Position numbers and translations under genes: made by a program. From an uncultured Bacteroidales bacterium (GTDB taxonomy: Bacteria > Bacteroidota > Bacteroidia > Bacteroidales > UBA932), in the NCBI GenBank assembly GCA_905233345.1, contig CAJODQ010000003.1:1-64000 (forward strand): a stretch of DNA of 64,000 nt, in the 5' to 3' direction. Every line of letters begins with the position of its first letter. Positions within the stretch are counted from its first letter, which is position 1. Below the pieces are notes generated by a model. The model was not told the origin of the DNA and did not search any database. It saw nothing but the letters and a program-made list of their open reading frames with translations. Below, in pieces: positions 41,206-50,830 of this stretch.

Positions 41206-42940
41206 TCGAAACAGAAGTCTGACCGAAAAGACCAAACTGCTGCTGCTGGCAGTGTTGGTAGGATTGCTGTGCGGATGCGCGGCAATCCTGCTTAAATCCC
41301 TGATCCATTTGATCCAGAATGGGCTGCGTTCGTGGTTCGACGACCCGTCCGACAGCCTGCTGCTGCTGGTCTATCCGGGCGTGGGCATGCTGCTCTCGCT
41401 GCTCTTCGTCCGCTATCTGCTGAAAGACAACATCAGCCATGGCGTGACCAAGGTGCTTCAGGCCGTTTCGAAGAACGATTCGAACATCAAGCCGCACAAC
41501 ACCTGGTCATCGATTGTGTCCAGCGCCGTAACCATCGGCTTCGGCGGCAGCGTCGGTGCCGAGGCCCCGATCGTCTATTCGGGCGCCGCCATCGGCTCGG
41601 TGATCGGCCGCAAGGCAGGCCTCTCCTACAAGAACGTGACCATGCTGTTGGGCTGCGGCGCGGCGGCGGCCATCGCGGGCATCTTCAAAGCCCCGCTGGC
41701 CGGCGTGCTCTTCACGCTCGAGATCCTCATGTTCAACATGTCGATGAACGCCATCCTGCCGCTGCTGCTCTCGTCGGTAACGGCCACGGTGGTGACCTAT
41801 CTCTTCATGGGCACGGAGGTCCAGTTCGCCGGCACGATCGAGGCCTTCCACATGGCCCGCATCCCGTTCTACCTGCTGCTCGGCGTCTTCTGCGGCTTCA
41901 TGTCGCTGTGGTTCATCCGCATGACGCTGCACGTGGAAGACCGCATGCGCCACATCGTCAATCCCTTCGGACGCTGGGCCATCTGCGCCGTGCTGCTGGG
42001 CGTGCTGATCTATCTCTTCCCGCCGCTCTACGGCGAGGGCTACAGTTCGCTGACGCTGATGCTCAACAACAGCGCCGCCGAAGTGCCTTCGCTCTTCGGC
42101 GACTCGCTGCAGGCCAGCCCCTGGCTCTTCCTGCTCTACTTCGCCGCGATCATGCTCTTCAAGGTCTTCGCCACGTCCTTCACCAATGCCGGCGGCGGCG
42201 TGGGCGGTACCTTCGGCCCGACACTGGTGTGCGGTGGTCTGGCGGGTTTTGTGCTTGCGCGCCTGATCAACCTGCTGGGCTTCGTCACGCTGCCCGAGGC
42301 TAATTTCGTGCTGGTGGGCATGGCGGGCCTGATGGCCGGCGTCATGCAGGCACCCATGACGGCCATCTTCCTGATCGCAGAGATCACGGGCGGCTATGAG
42401 CTGCTGATCCCGCTCATCGTCGCCTCGACCGTCAGCTACGGCACGATCCGTATTTTCGAACGCTATTCCATTTATACCAAGCGCATCGCCGCGCAGGGTG
42501 AGCTGCTGACGCACGACAGCGACCAGGCGGTCCTGACCCTCCTCAAGACCTCCGAGCTGGTGGAACGCGACTTTACTACCGTATACTACACCGACACGCT
42601 CGGCACGCTGGTCGACGCCATCTCCCGCTCGCGGCGCAACATCTTTCCCGTGCTCGACGAGCAGGGCCGCTTCCAGGGCATGGTGACGCTCGACGACGTA
42701 CGCGAGATCATGTTCGACCGCGACAACTACGACAGCATCAAGATGTACAACATCATGAAGAGCGCGCCGGCCTTCGTCTATCTCGACGAGAAGATGGAAA
42801 GCGTGATGGATAAATTCGAGTCGACGCAGGCCTGGAACCTGCCAGTACTCGACGACGAGAACAAATACCTGGGTTTCGTGTCGAAGAGCAAGATTTTCTC
42901 TTCGTACCGCGACCAGCTCAAAGCCGTCTCCGATGAATAA
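41195..42940 (+). CDS. ClC-type chloride channel/transporter with CBS domains
   Basis: A 581-residue membrane protein of the ClC family with about ten helices and two C-terminal CBS domains (about residues 440-575). GFGGSVGAEAPIVYSG and GGGVGGTFGPTLVCGG are the ion-path motifs; the usual gating Glu region GxEGP reads GAEAP. The start is GTG 41195: it is preceded by AGGAGGA at the right spacing and begins MKTDRNRSLTEKTK. It overlaps the previous gene by 11 bases. Confidence 0.87.
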   Translation: MKTDRNRSLTEKTKLLLLAVLVGLLCGCAAILLKSLIHLIQNGLRSWFDDPSDSLLLLVYPGVGMLLSLLFVRYLLKDNISHGVTKVLQAVSKNDSNIKPHNTWSSIVSSAVTIGFGGSVGAEAPIVYSGAAIGSVIGRKAGLSYKNVTMLLGCGAAAAIAGIFKAPLAGVLFTLEILMFNMSMNAILPLLLSSVTATVVTYLFMGTEVQFAGTIEAFHMARIPFYLLLGVFCGFMSLWFIRMTLHVEDRMRHIVNPFGRWAICAVLLGVLIYLFPPLYGEGYSSLTLMLNNSAAEVPSLFGDSLQASPWLFLLYFAAIMLFKVFATSFTNAGGGVGGTFGPTLVCGGLAGFVLARLINLLGFVTLPEANFVLVGMAGLMAGVMQAPMTAIFLIAEITGGYELLIPLIVASTVSYGTIRIFERYSIYTKRIAAQGELLTHDSDQAVLTLLKTSELVERDFTTVYYTDTLGTLVDAISRSRRNIFPVLDEQGRFQGMVTLDDVREIMFDRDNYDSIKMYNIMKSAPAFVYLDEKMESVMDKFESTQAWNLPVLDDENKYLGFVSKSKIFSSYRDQLKAVSDE

Positions 42941-45050
42941 ACTGTATGTCGACCACATCGCCGGCCAGCTGCAAACAGCTGCCTGGCAAGTCGAGCATTG
43001 CATCGACCTGTTCGAAGAAGGCGCCACGGTGCCTTTCATCAGCCGCTACCGCAAGGAGCGCACGGGTGCGCTCGACGAACTGCAGGTGGCGGCCGTCCGG
43101 CACTACTGGCTGCGCTTCACCGAGTTGGAGAAGCGCAAGGCGGCCATCCTTGCGAGCATCGAGGAGCAGGGCAAACTCACGCCCGAGCTCCGCAAGGCCA
43201 TCGAGAACGAAGTGGACGGCCAGACCGTCGAGGACCTCTACCTGCCGTACCGGCCCAAGCGCAAGACCCGCGCGTCCGTGGCCCGCGAGAAGGGCTATGA
43301 GCCCCTGGCCCTGAAGCTCTGGAACATGCAGCTCGACCGCCCGGAGCGCGAGCCGGAAGAAGCACTTGCGGGTGCCCGTGACATCATCGCCGAGATGGTG
43401 GCCGACAGCCAGCCCGTGCGCGCCCAGTTGCGCGACCTCTATACCCAGTGGGGCACGGTCACGGCTCATGTGGTCAAGGGCAAGGAAGACGACCCCGAGG
43501 CCCAGAACTACCGCAACTATTTCGACTTTTCGCAGCGGCTCGACCGCATCCCTTCGCACCGGCTGCTGGCCATGTTGCGGGCGCAGGAGCAGGGCTATGT
43601 GCGTGTCCGGATGGAGGTGAACCCCGACCACGCGCAGGAGCGCATCGCCCGCAAGGTCTACGCCGGCAAGCAGCGCCCGACCCCGGCCTGCCGCGCCCAG
43701 GTCGACGCCGCGCTCGAAGATTCCTACAAGCGCCTGCTGCACCCTTCCATCGAGAACGAGGTGCTGGCCCGCGCCAAGGAAAAAGCTGATATTGAGGCCA
43801 TCCGCGTGTTCGGCGAGAACCTCCGCCAGCTGCTGCTCGCCCCGCCCGTGGGGCAGAAGCGCACCCTGGCCATCGATCCGGGTTTCCGCACCGGCTGCAA
43901 GGTGGTGTGCCTCGACGCGCAGGGCAACCTGCTGCACAACGACACCATCTACCCGCATCCGCCCGTGAGCGAGAAGATCGTGGCCATGAAAAAGATATCC
44001 CAGATGGTGGAGGCCTATAAGATTGAGGTCATTGCCATCGGCAACGGCACGGCCGGACGTGAGACCGAAGCCTTCATCCAGAAGATCGCCCTGCCCGAGG
44101 GCGTGCGCGTCTACTCCGTGAGCGAGGACGGCGCTTCCGTCTATTCGGCTTCGGACGTGGCGCGTGAAGAGTTCCCCGACTACGACGTGACGGTGCGCGG
44201 TGCCGTGTCGATCGGACGCCGGCTCATGGACCCGCTTTCCGAGCTGGTGAAGATCGATCCCAAGAGCATCGGGGTGGGGCAGTACCAGCACGATGTGGAC
44301 CAGGGCTTGCTCAAGGAGCGGCTCGACGAGACGGTGGAAAGCTGCGTCAATAGCGTGGGGGTGAACCTCAACACCGCCAGCAGCTGGCTGCTGCGCTATG
44401 TGTCGGGCATCGGCCCGGTGCTGGCCCGCAACATCACGGACTACCGGGCGGAACACGGCCCGTTCGCCTCCCGTGGCGAGCTGATGGAGGTCAAGCGCCT
44501 GGGCGCCAAGGTCTTCGAGCAGTGTGCCGGTTTCCTCCGGATTCCCGATGCCGCCAACCCGCTCGACAACACGGCCGTCCACCCGGAGCGCTACGCCCTG
44601 GTGGAGCGCATGGCCGCCGATGCCGGCGTCAGCGTCGACACCTTCATCGCCGACGGCCAGGTGCGTGAAAGCATAGACCTGAAGCGTTATGTGACGGACG
44701 AGGCGGGCATGCCCACGCTCACCGACATCATGACGGAGATCGCCAAGCGCGGACGCGACCCGCGCGGCTCGATTCAGGTGTTTGAATTCTCCCACGAGAT
44801 CCAGTCGATCGAAGACGTGCGGGTGGGAATGATCCTGCCCGGCATCGTGACCAACGTCACGGCCTTCGGTGCCTTCGTCGACATCGGCATCCACGAACAT
44901 GGCCTGATCCATGTGTCGCAGATGGCGGACAAATATGTATCCGATCCCTCCAAGGTCCTGAAAGTACACCAGCAGCTCGAAGCCCGGGTGATCCAGGTGG
45001 ACCTCGACCGCAAGCGGATCGGCTTATCACTGAAAGGTTTACAAAAATGA
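42933..45050 (+). CDS. tex: Tex family S1 RNA-binding transcription accessory protein
   Basis: A 705-residue Tex protein. EEGATVPFISRYRKERTGAL is the N-terminal signature. A YqgF/RNase H-like domain (LAIDPGFRTGCKVVCLD) lies at about 310-430, helix-hairpin-helix repeats (YVSGIGPVLARNITDYR) near 485-560, and a C-terminal S1 domain (GMILPGIVTNVTAFGAFVDI) at about 630-705. It binds nucleic acid and affects transcription. It overlaps the channel gene by eight bases and the receptor gene by four. Confidence 0.94.
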   Translation: MNKLYVDHIAGQLQTAAWQVEHCIDLFEEGATVPFISRYRKERTGALDELQVAAVRHYWLRFTELEKRKAAILASIEEQGKLTPELRKAIENEVDGQTVEDLYLPYRPKRKTRASVAREKGYEPLALKLWNMQLDRPEREPEEALAGARDIIAEMVADSQPVRAQLRDLYTQWGTVTAHVVKGKEDDPEAQNYRNYFDFSQRLDRIPSHRLLAMLRAQEQGYVRVRMEVNPDHAQERIARKVYAGKQRPTPACRAQVDAALEDSYKRLLHPSIENEVLARAKEKADIEAIRVFGENLRQLLLAPPVGQKRTLAIDPGFRTGCKVVCLDAQGNLLHNDTIYPHPPVSEKIVAMKKISQMVEAYKIEVIAIGNGTAGRETEAFIQKIALPEGVRVYSVSEDGASVYSASDVAREEFPDYDVTVRGAVSIGRRLMDPLSELVKIDPKSIGVGQYQHDVDQGLLKERLDETVESCVNSVGVNLNTASSWLLRYVSGIGPVLARNITDYRAEHGPFASRGELMEVKRLGAKVFEQCAGFLRIPDAANPLDNTAVHPERYALVERMAADAGVSVDTFIADGQVRESIDLKRYVTDEAGMPTLTDIMTEIAKRGRDPRGSIQVFEFSHEIQSIEDVRVGMILPGIVTNVTAFGAFVDIGIHEHGLIHVSQMADKYVSDPSKVLKVHQQLEARVIQVDLDRKRIGLSLKGLQK

Positions 45051-47467
45051 GAAGAGAGATGAAGCGAAAGAGAGGGGGAATGATCGCCGCGCGCCTTGCG
45101 GCGATCGTCATGCTGGCGGTGCTCCCCGCCGCCGCGCTGCACGCGCAGCACAAGTACACCATCAGCGGCTACATGACCGACGCCGCGTCGGGCGAGTCGC
45201 TGATCAGCGCCGCCCTGGTGGAGCTCGCCTCCAAGCAGGGGACGGTGACCAATAACTTCGGCTTTTATACCCTGACCCTGCCTGCCGGCGAGGTGTCGCT
45301 CGAATGGTCGTACATCGGCTATGAGACGCAGAGCGCCACATTCCGGCTCCAGCGCGATACCGTGATCCATGTGGCCCTCCAGCCCGCAGCCGAGATGCTC
45401 TCCGGCGCTGCCGTGACGGCATCCCGCTCCGAAACCGGCGTGCGCGGCTCGCAGATGAGCGCCATCGAGATCCCGGTCTACCAGATCAAGCACGTGCCCG
45501 CCCTGGCCGGTGAGGTCGACGTGATCAAGGCCATCCAGCTGCTGCCGGGCGTCCAGTCCGGTACAGAAGGCTCGGCCGGCCTGTACGTGCGCGGCGGCGG
45601 TCCCGACGAGAACCTGCTGCTGCTCGACGGCGTGCCGATCTACAACGTCAACCACATGATGGGCTTCTTCTCGGTGTTCAACGCCGACGCCATCAAGAAC
45701 GTGACCCTCTACAAGGGCAGTTTCCCGGCCCGCTTCGGCAGCCGCCTCTCCAGCATCGTGGACGTCCGCATGAAAGACGGCAACGACAAGGAGTTCCACG
45801 GCAGCGCCTCGATCGGCCTGCTCTCGGCCAAGTTCCAGCTGGAAGGCCCCATCGTCAAGGGCAAGACCACCTTCAACGTCTCGGCGCGACGCACCTACTA
45901 CGACATCCTGTCGCAGCCCCTCATCGCGCTGTATCTCAAGACGCAGGGCGATGCGGACCGCGCCATGGGCGGTTACTACTTCTACGACATCAACGCCAAG
46001 CTGACGCACAAGTTTTCCAACCGCGACAAGCTCTACGCCAGCTACTATATGGGCGACGACCGGGTCTATGCCCGCTACAAGATCAGCGACGGCGACGACT
46101 ACACGAAGATGAACCTGGGCTGGAACTGGGGCAATATCGTGGGTTCGGTGCGTTGGAACCATGTGTTCGGACCCCGGCTCTTCGTCAACACCACCGTCAA
46201 CTATACGCGCTACCGCCACGGGCTCAAGATCGGGGCGACGGAAAAGACCCTCGACTGGCCCCAGGTGGAGCTTACGCTCGACTACCTGTCACGCATCGGG
46301 GATGTCTCCACGGCGATGGATTTCGAGTTCAACCCCAATCCTTCGCATGACATCCGCTTCGGCGCCACCTACATCTACCACGCCTTCAAGCCGTCCATCA
46401 CGACGGTCCGCTATACGGAAGGAACAGTCAACAGCGCCCCGTCATCCATCGACACCACCTACGGCGACAAGAACCTCTTCACCCACGAGGCAGCCGCCTA
46501 TATCGAGGACAACTGGTCCATTGCCCGCTGGCTGAAAGTCAATGTGGGCCTGCGCTACGTGCTCTACCACACCGACGGCACGACTTACCATTCGCTGGAG
46601 CCGCGTGTGAGCTTGCGCGCCTTGATCACCGACGACCTCTCCTTCAAGGCCTCCTGGTCGCGCATGAGCCAGTCGGTCCACCTGCTGAGCAACAGCAACA
46701 TCACCCTGCCCACGGACCTCTGGGTCCCGGTCACCAACAAGATCCTGCCGATGTATTCGAACCAGGCAGCTGCTGGCGTGTTCTACAGCGTGGGTCCGGT
46801 GGACCTGTCGGTGGAGGGCTACTACAAGACCATGGACAATGTGCTGGAATACCGCGACGGCACCTCTTTCTTCGGCTCGACGACGGGCTGGGAGGAGAAA
46901 GTGGCCATGGGCCGCGGCTGGGCTTACGGCGTGGAGTTCCTGGCCCAGAAGAAGACCGGCAAGCTGACGGGCTGGATCGGCTACACCTGGTCGAAGTCCA
47001 TGCGCCAGTTCGACCGCGAGGGCAACGTCCTCAATTTCGGCAAGCCCTTTCCGGCCAAGTACGACCGCCGGCACGACCTGAGCATCACCGCCTCCTACGA
47101 GATCAACAAGAAGATTGACGTGGCGGCTACCTTCGTGTACGGCACGGGTGTCTGCGGCTCGCTGGCCATGCAGAGCATCAGCGTGATCCACGGCTACAGC
47201 ACCGAGATGGAATATTATTACCCCACTTCGCTGGTGGACTTTCTGGAGGGACGCAACAACTACCGCATGCCTTCCTACCAGCGGCTTGACCTGGGCGTCA
47301 ACTTCAAGCGGACCTTCCGGAACGGCCACCACCGCACCATCAGCGTGAGCGTGTACAACGCCTACAACCGGAACAATCCGTTCCTGGTGTATCGGGACGG
47401 AAACGAGCTCAAGCAGCTTTCCATCTTCCCGATCATGCCTTCGGTTTCTTATACGTATGAATTTTAG
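45047..47467 (+). CDS. TonB-dependent outer-membrane receptor
   Basis: An 806-residue outer-membrane protein. A signal peptide (basic residues, then a hydrophobic run ending near ALHAQ) is followed by a carboxypeptidase-regulatory-like domain (YTISGYMTDAASGESLISAA), a plug domain (LLPGVQSGTEGSAGLYVRGG) and a 22-strand-type barrel ending in SVSYTYEF. It lacks a SusD partner; instead a DUF4249 lipoprotein follows after 11 bases, a known pairing in Bacteroidetes. The ligand is unknown. Its start overlaps the end of tex. Confidence 0.9.
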   Translation: MRREMKRKRGGMIAARLAAIVMLAVLPAAALHAQHKYTISGYMTDAASGESLISAALVELASKQGTVTNNFGFYTLTLPAGEVSLEWSYIGYETQSATFRLQRDTVIHVALQPAAEMLSGAAVTASRSETGVRGSQMSAIEIPVYQIKHVPALAGEVDVIKAIQLLPGVQSGTEGSAGLYVRGGGPDENLLLLDGVPIYNVNHMMGFFSVFNADAIKNVTLYKGSFPARFGSRLSSIVDVRMKDGNDKEFHGSASIGLLSAKFQLEGPIVKGKTTFNVSARRTYYDILSQPLIALYLKTQGDADRAMGGYYFYDINAKLTHKFSNRDKLYASYYMGDDRVYARYKISDGDDYTKMNLGWNWGNIVGSVRWNHVFGPRLFVNTTVNYTRYRHGLKIGATEKTLDWPQVELTLDYLSRIGDVSTAMDFEFNPNPSHDIRFGATYIYHAFKPSITTVRYTEGTVNSAPSSIDTTYGDKNLFTHEAAAYIEDNWSIARWLKVNVGLRYVLYHTDGTTYHSLEPRVSLRALITDDLSFKASWSRMSQSVHLLSNSNITLPTDLWVPVTNKILPMYSNQAAAGVFYSVGPVDLSVEGYYKTMDNVLEYRDGTSFFGSTTGWEEKVAMGRGWAYGVEFLAQKKTGKLTGWIGYTWSKSMRQFDREGNVLNFGKPFPAKYDRRHDLSITASYEINKKIDVAATFVYGTGVCGSLAMQSISVIHGYSTEMEYYYPTSLVDFLEGRNNYRMPSYQRLDLGVNFKRTFRNGHHRTISVSVYNAYNRNNPFLVYRDGNELKQLSIFPIMPSVSYTYEF

Positions 47468-47478
47468 GAGGACAGACC

Positions 47479-48447
47479 ATGAAACACGCATATATACTTT
47501 GCATGCTGGCGCTTGTGGCGCTTCTGGGCAGCAGCTGTGAGAAAGTGATCGAATTCAAGGGAGAGGTTGCCGATCCGCGCCTGACCATCTCGGCCGAGGC
47601 CCTGGCCGGCGAACCGTTCCGGGTCTATGTGGCCTCTTCGGTCTTCTTCCTGCAGGCCGGCAACGATTTCAGTGCCTATACGAAGAACCTGGATACCCTG
47701 CGTGGACAAGTGCGCTGCTTTGTCAATGGCGGCCAGACGAGCCGGGCGATGGTGCTGCGGTCTGGGGAGGGCTTTGGCAGTTACTGCTACCTGGCGGAGG
47801 ACTATGTGCCCGCACCGGGCGACCACATCCGCCTCGAGGCGGAGTTCTCGGGTTTCGATCCCGTGTGGGCGGAAACCGACGTGCCGCTGCTGCCGCAGCT
47901 GGATGTCGTCTCGGTGGGTGAATGGAAACTGATGGAGAAAAGTTGGGAAGGGGAACCGGACTACTATGAGGTGGAGCTGACCCTCCGGGTGACGGATGAC
48001 GGCTCTTACGACAAATACTATTGCCTGCAGCCCATCGCCGTCTACTACTTCGAGCCGACGGGGTCGGACTTTATAGAGGTCGTCCAGTTCAAGTCGAATG
48101 ACATCATCTTCCAACAGGTGGATGTCAGCGCTTTCCAGCGCTTCGATTTCGAGACGGGCGAGGCCATGGCGGTCAATTATTTCCCCGACCAGCTCTTCAA
48201 AGGCCAGAGTTATACCTTCAAGATCCAGCTGGTGCGGGTTCCCGGGCCGCCGGAACTTCACCTGCTTGGTCTGAAGATCGCCACGGTCAGCGAGAGCCTG
48301 TACTGGTATGACATGTCCTATTCGCAGCAGGAATACCACTTCAACCTGTTCGCGGAGGGCGTCACGCTCTACAGCAACGTGCAGGGCGGCTATGGCGTGC
48401 TGTGTTCCGCCGCGCCGCGCTGGATCGACATCTTTGTAGAAGAGTAG
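47479..48447 (+). CDS. DUF4249 family lipoprotein
   Basis: A 322-residue exported lipoprotein. The signal peptide ends in a lipobox, LLGSSC, with Cys near residue 20. The rest is strand-rich, with DPRLTISAEALAGEPFRVYV typical of DUF4249. These proteins are encoded directly after TonB receptors of this type and probably assist substrate capture at the surface. The function is inferred from that pairing. Confidence 0.82.
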   Translation: MKHAYILCMLALVALLGSSCEKVIEFKGEVADPRLTISAEALAGEPFRVYVASSVFFLQAGNDFSAYTKNLDTLRGQVRCFVNGGQTSRAMVLRSGEGFGSYCYLAEDYVPAPGDHIRLEAEFSGFDPVWAETDVPLLPQLDVVSVGEWKLMEKSWEGEPDYYEVELTLRVTDDGSYDKYYCLQPIAVYYFEPTGSDFIEVVQFKSNDIIFQQVDVSAFQRFDFETGEAMAVNYFPDQLFKGQSYTFKIQLVRVPGPPELHLLGLKIATVSESLYWYDMSYSQQEYHFNLFAEGVTLYSNVQGGYGVLCSAAPRWIDIFVEE

Positions 48448-48458
48448 GAAAAAAACGC

Positions 48459-48466
48459 TATCTTTG
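48459..48466 (+). promoter_or_regulatory. Promoter -7 box for the DPM1-like gene
   Basis: TATCTTTG is an exact TAnnTTTG box; a TTTG at 48433-48436 lies 22 bases upstream, slightly too far. It overlaps a small dyad (GCTATCTT...AAGATAGC, 48457-48474). The start codon is at 48492. Confidence 0.55.
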
Positions 48467-48491
48467 CAAGATAGCTTAATCTGCTGGTACT

Positions 48492-49217
48492 ATGGACAAG
48501 AAAGTCATCATCATCCCGACCTACAACGAGAAGGAGAACATCGAAAATATCATCCGGGCCGTGCGCGGACTGGAGGGCGATTATCACGTGCTGATCATCG
48601 ACGACGGCTCGCCCGACGGCACCGCCGCCATCGTAAAGGGGCTCCAGCAGGAGTTCCCCACGCAGTTGCACCTGATCGAACGGCAGGGCAAGCAGGGCCT
48701 GGGCACCGCCTACCTGACGGGCTTCCGCTGGTCGCTTGAGCACGGCTACGACTATATCTTCGAGATGGATGCCGACTTTTCCCACAAGCCTTCCGACGTG
48801 CCGCGCCTCTATGCGGCCTGCGCCGAAGGCGGTGCCGACATGTCCATCGGCTCGCGCTATTGCAACGGCATCAGCGTGATCAACTGGCCCATCGGGCGGG
48901 TGATCATGTCGTACTACGCTTCCGCCTATGTGCGCACGGTGCTGCGGATGAAGGTTTACGACACCACGGCCGGGTTTGTGTGCTACTCGCGCAAAGTGCT
49001 GGAAGCGATTGACTTCGACCGCATCAAGATGCATGGATACGGCTTCCAGATCGAGATGAAGTACAACGCCTACAAACTGGGCTTCAAGATCGCCGAGGTG
49101 CCCATCATCTTCGAGGACCGCAAAGAGGGAACCTCCAAGATGAGCTCCGGTATCTTCGGGGAAGCCTTCTGGGGCGTCCTCAAACTGCGTTTCCGTAAAA
49201 TCCGTCCGCGCAAATGA
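48492..49217 (+). CDS. Polyprenol monophosphomannose synthase-like GT2
   Basis: A 241-residue GT2 enzyme of the dolichol-phosphate-mannose synthase type. VIIIPTYNEKENIENII, the DDGSPDGT motif and the metal-binding EMDADFSHKP are clear. It has no C-terminal membrane helices, as in the soluble DPM1 type. It would make polyprenyl-phosphate mannose (or a similar sugar) for GT-C enzymes on the periplasmic side; the YfhO protein in this window is a possible user. It overlaps the EamA gene by four bases. Confidence 0.88.
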   Translation: MDKKVIIIPTYNEKENIENIIRAVRGLEGDYHVLIIDDGSPDGTAAIVKGLQQEFPTQLHLIERQGKQGLGTAYLTGFRWSLEHGYDYIFEMDADFSHKPSDVPRLYAACAEGGADMSIGSRYCNGISVINWPIGRVIMSYYASAYVRTVLRMKVYDTTAGFVCYSRKVLEAIDFDRIKMHGYGFQIEMKYNAYKLGFKIAEVPIIFEDRKEGTSKMSSGIFGEAFWGVLKLRFRKIRPRK

Positions 49218-50125
49218 GCAGGGACGGGCACAGTGGCTGGATCTGGTATCTGGCGATCCTGGTGACCGTCTTCTTCTGGGGGATGTCGTTCCTCTGGAGT
49301 GATGCGGTGCTGGACCAGGGCGTGCCCGTATTCACCTTCATCTTCACCCGCATGGTGCTGGCCGCCACTGCGCTGACGCTGTTCAGCCTGCTGACGGGCC
49401 GGCTGCAGAAGGTCCGACGCGGCGACTGGAAATGGTTTGCCGCCATGACGGCTTTCGAGCCTTTCCTTTACTTCCTGGGTGAGACATTCGGCCTGAAGAT
49501 CACCGGTTCGCCAACCCTGTGCTCGGTAATCATTGCCACGATCCCCGTCTTCACCCTCGTCGTGGGGCAGATCTTTTTCAAGGAGAAACTCTCACGCCTG
49601 AACAAGCTCGGTATTTTTGTGGCCGTAGCCGGCGTGGTGGGTTTCATCGTGCTGGGCGGCTCGCTGCACACGGAATACCTCTACGGCATCGCGGTCCTGT
49701 TCCTGGCCGTCATTGGCTCGACAGGCTACACGGCCATTTGCAAGAAACTGGTAGACAAAGGATACAACGCTTTTACCATCGTCACCTGGCAGTTCATCCT
49801 GGCTGCAGGCTATTTCCTGGTTCCGTTCCTGATCTGGGACGCCCCGACCTGGACCCCGGCCTACCTGGCATGGCCCGTACTGCGGCCCATCCTCGCGCTG
49901 GCGCTGCTCTGCTCGGGCGTGGCCTTCGTGCTCTACGCCGCGTGCGTGGACCACATCGGCATGACGCGCACCGTGGTGTTCCTGCCGCTGGTGGCCATTG
50001 TCTCGGCGGTGGCGGCCTCCCTCATGGGACAGGATACGATCCTGCCGCTGCAGATGGCCGGCATCGTCATCGCAATGGCGGGCGTGGTGATGGCGCAATA
50101 TGTAAAACCTGAAAAGAAAGCATGA
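49214..50125 (+). CDS. EamA family transporter (DMT superfamily)
   Basis: A 303-residue membrane protein with ten predicted helices in two EamA repeats. WGMSFLWSDAVL in the first helix and ALLCSGVAFVLYAACVDHIG in the second repeat are typical. DMT proteins export amino acids or other metabolites; the substrate here is unknown. It overlaps both neighbours by four bases. Confidence 0.87.
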   Translation: MSRDGHSGWIWYLAILVTVFFWGMSFLWSDAVLDQGVPVFTFIFTRMVLAATALTLFSLLTGRLQKVRRGDWKWFAAMTAFEPFLYFLGETFGLKITGSPTLCSVIIATIPVFTLVVGQIFFKEKLSRLNKLGIFVAVAGVVGFIVLGGSLHTEYLYGIAVLFLAVIGSTGYTAICKKLVDKGYNAFTIVTWQFILAAGYFLVPFLIWDAPTWTPAYLAWPVLRPILALALLCSGVAFVLYAACVDHIGMTRTVVFLPLVAIVSAVAASLMGQDTILPLQMAGIVIAMAGVVMAQYVKPEKKA

Positions 50126-50829
50126 AAAACAACGGTCTGACATTGGGTGTGCTCGGTGGGATGGGCCCTGCGGCGACGGCGGAATTCCAGCGGCTGCTGG
50201 CCGTCAAGGCACCGGCCGACTGCGACCAGGAGCATCCCCGCATGATCGTCTACTCGCATACGGTGATCCCCGACCGCACCACCTTCCTCCTGGGGAAGGG
50301 GCCCGATCCGGAACCCTATCTGCTCGACGGCCTGCTGACCCTCGAGAAATGGGGCGCTGACCGCCTTGCGGTGACCTGCAACACGGCGCATCATTTTATC
50401 GACAAATTCCTCGCCGAAGGGCGGCTTCACGTGCCGGTGATCCACATCATCGACGAGACCATCCGCAGCTGCCGCGAGCGCAGCCCGCAGGGCGCCTGGC
50501 TCACCGCCACGCTCGGCACCATGAAGACGAACCTGTACCAGGACCATGGCGCCGCCTCCGGCTACCGCTTCCGCATCCCCACGCCGGAGATGCAGGAACG
50601 CATCCACGCCGTGACCGACCTGGTGAAGGCGGGGCGGCAGGATGAGGCTGCCGTGCAGTTCCGTGCGATCGTGGAGGAACTGTGGCAGGAGGAGCGCATC
50701 CCCGTAGTGTGCGCCTGCACCGAACTGCCCGTGGCATACCAGCAGGCCGGTCTCCCGGCCGAGATGGGCATCTCCTCGCTGGAGGCCCTCGCCGACGGGT
50801 GCATCCGAGAACTTTATAAACCCTTGTGA
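50122..50829 (+). CDS. Aspartate/glutamate racemase family protein
   Basis: A 235-residue PLP-independent racemase. LGVLGGMGPAATAEF is the N-terminal signature; the two catalytic Cys lie in VTCNTAHHF and CACTELPVAY. It interconverts L- and D-aspartate or glutamate. It overlaps the transporter gene by four bases and may be functionally linked to it. Confidence 0.88.
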   Translation: MKNNGLTLGVLGGMGPAATAEFQRLLAVKAPADCDQEHPRMIVYSHTVIPDRTTFLLGKGPDPEPYLLDGLLTLEKWGADRLAVTCNTAHHFIDKFLAEGRLHVPVIHIIDETIRSCRERSPQGAWLTATLGTMKTNLYQDHGAASGYRFRIPTPEMQERIHAVTDLVKAGRQDEAAVQFRAIVEELWQEERIPVVCACTELPVAYQQAGLPAEMGISSLEALADGCIRELYKPL

Positions 50830-50830
50830 T

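Noticed and set aside
39196..41235. A 679-codon minus-strand open frame opposite ygiQ
   Set aside because: YgiQ motifs are intact on the plus strand; the antisense product is a low-complexity shadow.
42918..44969. Long minus-strand frame opposite tex
   Set aside because: Tex is complete on the plus strand. The antisense product has the composition of a shadow frame. The same holds for 51878-54241 opposite pheT and 24429-25865 opposite fcl.
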